Shown in pieces: positions 61,430 through 64,000 of a stretch of 64,000 nt of DNA. How positions within the stretch are numbered: position 1 is the first letter of the stretch; every line of letters starts with the position of its first letter. Source of the stretch: Pandoraea pneumonica (GTDB lineage Bacteria; Pseudomonadota; Gammaproteobacteria; Burkholderiales; Burkholderiaceae); the NCBI RefSeq assembly GCF_902459645.1, contig NZ_CABPSK010000001.1, positions 1,054,001-1,118,000 of the forward strand, in the 5' to 3' direction. The translations under genes were made by a program, and so were the position numbers. The notes under the pieces are model-generated. The model searched no databases. It was not told the origin of the DNA and worked only from the letters and a program-made list of their open reading frames with translations.

Positions 61430-62656
61430 TTACTTGCCAGCCACCTTTTCACGGACCTTGCTACCGGCCTTCAGATCGGTGTCGTAGGCATACACGACGC
61501 GCCCGCCCTTCACTTCACCGAACACCGGAATGTTGGCCGTGATGGCGTCGTGGTCGTCATGCGAGAACGGACGGTCGTAGGTCGTGACCACGCCTTCCAC
61601 CGGTGCCTTCAGGTCTTCCAGTGCGGCGCGCACTTTCGGGCCATCGGTGCTGCCAGCTTGCTTGATGGCAGCGGCCAGCAGGTACACCGAGTCGTAGCCT
61701 TGCGCTGCCGAGACCGCCGAGTCGATGCGGTTGTTCTTCGGCTTGAACATGGCCAGATAGGCGTCGATGAAGGCCTTGCGCTTCGGCGTGTTCGGCTCTT
61801 GAATGAACGTCTGCGGCATACGGGCACCTTCGCCGTTAGCGCCCGAGTTGTCGATGTAGTTCGCCATGGCGAGCGTCCAGCTACCGATGATCGGCAGCTT
61901 CCAGCCCAGCTTGGCCATACCGTTGGCGATCTGCGCCAGTTCCGGGCCGATGCCGTAAGTCAGAATCACGTCGGCGCCGGCCTGTTTGGCCTTGAGCAAC
62001 TGCGCCGTCATGTCGACGTCTTTAATGTTGAATTTCTCTTCGGCGACCGGCTTGATGCCCTTGGCGGCCAGCGCTTTTTCCAGATCCTCGCGACCGAGCT
62101 GACCGTAGTTGGTGGAGTCGGCAAGAATGGCCGGCTTCTTGAAGCCGCGGCGCGTGATCGCTTCTTCCACGATCATCGGGGCCTGAATGCTGTCCTTGGC
62201 GGCGTTACGGAAGACGTAGTTGTCCGGATATTGCGGCGCCTTGAACTGGTCGGTGATCACCGTGCCCGTGGCCACGTTGTTGAACACCGGAATTTTGGCG
62301 TCCTGATAAAAACGCTGCGAGGCGAGTGCGACGCCGGTGTTGATGTAACCGACGGTGGCAACGACTTTTTCCTTGTTGATGAGTTCTTGCGCGATTTGCA
62401 CGCCGCGCTCGTTCTTGGCTTCGTCGTCGCGCTCGACCAGCACGATCTGACGGCCCATCACGCCGCCCGACTTGTTGATTTCGGCCGCAGCCAGACGCAC
62501 GCCGTCGCGCATGGAAACGCCCATCGACGACGAGCCGCCAGTGAACGGCCCGGACACGCCGAGCTTGATCGGGTCGGCGGCGATGGCCAGCGATGCGGTG
62601 GTAGCGGAGATGGCGAACGCGACTGCGCCTGCCATGAGCTTGAATCGGAATTGCAT
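61430..62656 (-). CDS. livK: Branched-chain amino acid-binding protein (LivK/BraC family)
   Basis: 408 aa with AAGGAG before the ATG and a clear signal peptide (LMAGAVAFAISATTASLAIA). The mature protein follows the type I periplasmic-binding fold: PIKLGVSGPFTGGSSSMGVS, GGVMGRQIVLVERDDEAKN, ATVGYINTGVALASQRFY. The region VFNNVATGTVITDQF differs from classical leucine binders, so the ligand may be another amino acid or amide. It is the first gene of the liv cluster and feeds the LivH/LivMG/LivF transporter. Confidence 0.92.
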   Translation of the reverse strand: MQFRFKLMAGAVAFAISATTASLAIAADPIKLGVSGPFTGGSSSMGVSMRDGVRLAAAEINKSGGVMGRQIVLVERDDEAKNERGVQIAQELINKEKVVATVGYINTGVALASQRFYQDAKIPVFNNVATGTVITDQFKAPQYPDNYVFRNAAKDSIQAPMIVEEAITRRGFKKPAILADSTNYGQLGREDLEKALAAKGIKPVAEEKFNIKDVDMTAQLLKAKQAGADVILTYGIGPELAQIANGMAKLGWKLPIIGSWTLAMANYIDNSGANGEGARMPQTFIQEPNTPKRKAFIDAYLAMFKPKNNRIDSAVSAAQGYDSVYLLAAAIKQAGSTDGPKVRAALEDLKAPVEGVVTTYDRPFSHDDHDAITANIPVFGEVKGGRVVYAYDTDLKAGSKVREKVAGK

Positions 62657-62863
62657 AAGGGTCTCCTTCGGTGCGATGCGTTTCGATATGACGCTTTCTT
62701 TCGGCGCTTATCCATGTCGCAGGCCCTGCCGTGGGAGGCGCGATTCACGAGTTCGTTATGACCCCGCCGCACCGCCCCGGTCTTGTAATTCGTGTCAGGG
62801 CGATACCGTAAAGCACGCTTCGAACGACCAACCTAGCGGGCCGATTATGTGACCCCTGAGTTT

Positions 62864-62905
62864 CGCCCGCAAAGGCGGGAATACCCCTACGGGGATGCGG
62901 GTTTG
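62864..62905. repeat. REP-like tandem hairpins in a 492-bp gap
   Basis: In the gap 62657-63148 the sequence has two adjacent stems: CCCGC/GCGGG (62866-62879) and CCCC/GGGG (about 62884-62894), then GCGGG. This matches the look of dispersed intergenic palindromes in Burkholderiaceae. No gene is seen in the gap; 62657-62850 is the livK promoter region. Confidence 0.45.
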
Positions 62906-63108
62906 CGCGAAGCAAGGCCCATTTCATGCGGGTTTTGAAGGGGTTTTCTCTGCTACGCCATGTACGGCGCGTGTCCGCAGAATCAGCACGGAGTGCGAAA
63001 GAGTTCGACTCGAATGACGGGTCGTAAGGTAGCTGTAAGCGACGGCGATTAGCGATGCGCTGCGGCGAGCTTTTGCACCGTATATGGGCACGGTGGCGAG
63101 GGGAACGA

Positions 63109-63145
63109 TGCAACAGATGAGCGCACTTGGCGCCCATCTGTTGCA
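63109..63145 (-). terminator. Terminator-like hairpin after the ftsK-type gene
   Basis: TGCAACAGATG (63109-63119) pairs with CATCTGTTGCA (63135-63145). After one mismatch the stem continues with GCGC/GCGC around the loop ACTTG. It lies 3 nt beyond the stop codon on the minus strand. Confidence 0.65.
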
Positions 63146-63148
63146 AGG

Positions 63149-64000
63149 TTATTCGGCACCGCCTGGGGCTAGCACTTCGCGCGTGCCGTTGCGGCCCATC
63201 GGGGTGACGAGCCCGGCTGCTTCCATCTGCTCGATGAGACGCGCAGCGCGGTTGTAGCCGATGCGCAATTGCCGTTGGACGGCGGAAATCGACGCGCGAC
63301 GCGTGTTGAGCACAAACGCAGCGGCTTCGTCGTAGAGCGGGTCGGCCTCGGCATCTGCCGGGGCTTCGCCGAACAGGTCGGCGGACGCCGCATCGGCAGG
63401 GTCGCCCGCCAGAATCGCTTCGTCGTACTCCGGCTCGCCGTATTGCTGCCAATGCTGCACAACGCGATGCACTTCATCGTCGGCAACAAACGCCCCGTGC
63501 ACCCGCTGCGGGTAGCCGGTGCCAGGCGGCAGGAACAGCATGTCGCCCTGCCCCAGCAGCGATTCCGCACCCATCTGATCGAGAATCGTGCGCGAATCGA
63601 TCTTCGACGACACCTGAAACGCCACGCGCGTCGGAATGTTCGCTTTGATCAAGCCGGTGATGACATCGACCGACGGACGTTGCGTCGCCAGAATCAAATG
63701 GATGCCTGCGGCGCGAGCCTTTTGTGCCAACCGCGCAATGAGTTCTTCGATCTTCTTGCCCGCGACCATCATCAGGTCGGCCAATTCGTCGATCACCACC
63801 ACGATGAACGGCAGGCGGTCGAGTGGTTCGGGCGCGTCCGGTGTGAGCGAGAACGGATTGCTCACCTTCTCGCCCGCCACGCGAGCGTTTTCGATCTTTT
63901 CGTTGTAACCGGCCAGATTGCGCACGCCCAGCGCCGACATCAGGCGATAACGTTTTTCCATCTCGCCGACACACCAGTTGAGGGCGTGAGCGGCCTGTTT
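63149..64000 (-). CDS. ftsK: FtsK-type DNA translocase, C-terminal part (5' end beyond window)
   Basis: The last 283 codons of a gene that is open at the right edge. The visible start [19 protein letters not shown] is internal FtsK motor sequence. The beta domain has Walker [12 protein letters not shown], then [20 protein letters not shown], and [20 protein letters not shown]. After an acidic linker (about 210-225 of the visible part) comes the winged-helix gamma domain ([20 protein letters not shown]), which reads KOPS sequences. FtsK pumps chromosome ends apart at the division septum and activates XerCD. The membrane N-terminus is not visible. Confidence 0.93.
   Translation of the reverse strand, partial: KQAAHALNWCVGEMEKRYRLMSALGVRNLAGYNEKIENARVAGEKVSNPFSLTPDAPEPLDRLPFIVVVIDELADLMMVAGKKIEELIARLAQKARAAGIHLILATQRPSVDVITGLIKANIPTRVAFQVSSKIDSRTILDQMGAESLLGQGDMLFLPPGTGYPQRVHGAFVADDEVHRVVQHWQQYGEPEYDEAILAGDPADAASADLFGEAPADAEADPLYDEAAAFVLNTRRASISAVQRQLRIGYNRAARLIEQMEAAGLVTPMGRNGTREVLAPGGAE

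Overview
The window is high-GC, gene-dense DNA from a beta-proteobacterium. Its protein families (LivM-LivG fusion, KfrA plus integrase pair, ArnT-like transferase beside a two-component system, EmrAB with a NodT-type outer-membrane factor, DUF2092/DUF2239/DUF3309 proteins) point to the Burkholderiaceae, with Pandoraea a plausible genus. That placement is inference from gene content; no rRNA or marker tree is available here. I see no rRNA, tRNA, CRISPR array or insertion sequence.

Left part (1-14,000): two very large, homologous, toxin- or effector-like genes lie in tandem on the minus strand. The first runs off the left edge but is open for all 804 visible codons. The second is complete (1,517 aa) and ends in a domain with a Cys/His/Asp arrangement like that of YopT/AvrPphB-type papain-fold proteases. 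A third, short homologue (302 aa) lies about 6 kb away and carries only the N-terminal module. Between them are a Tat-exported sulfatase with a divergent LysR regulator, and metE. This family is the least described content of the window.

Middle part (14,000-30,600): a QseB/PmrA-like two-component system is followed by an ArnT-like membrane glycosyltransferase, with 11-bp-period direct repeats upstream. Then come a small unknown gene behind a perfect 16-bp palindrome and an encapsulin nanocompartment operon (DyP peroxidase cargo with a C-terminal targeting peptide, then the shell protein). A five-gene block follows: RND pump, membrane fusion protein, outer-membrane factor, response regulator and sensor kinase.

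30,600-46,200: exported proteins (a two-domain periplasmic protein, DUF2092 plus a Gly-Pro repeat protein), the ribosome rescue factor ArfB, a HipBA toxin-antitoxin pair and a DUF2239 protein. Next are a MATE and an MFS pump whose 3' ends overlap by 103 nt on opposite strands, a cluster of small stress/envelope proteins (DUF3309, Pro-rich, PRC-barrel, BON), a membrane diguanylate cyclase, a DUF2252 protein and a MHYT-GGDEF-EAL protein.

46,200-64,000: an HxlR regulator and EmrB/EmrA with a divergent outer-membrane factor form a tripartite drug efflux locus. They are followed by a KfrA-like protein divergent from a tyrosine recombinase, two tandem nitronate monooxygenases, an AcuI/YhdH-type reductase, a branched-chain amino acid ABC transporter (livF, fused livM-livG, livH, livK) and the 3' end of an FtsK-type DNA translocase that runs off the right edge. 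The window is notably rich in efflux and envelope functions: three outer-membrane-coupled or inner-membrane pump loci plus an ArnT-like enzyme.
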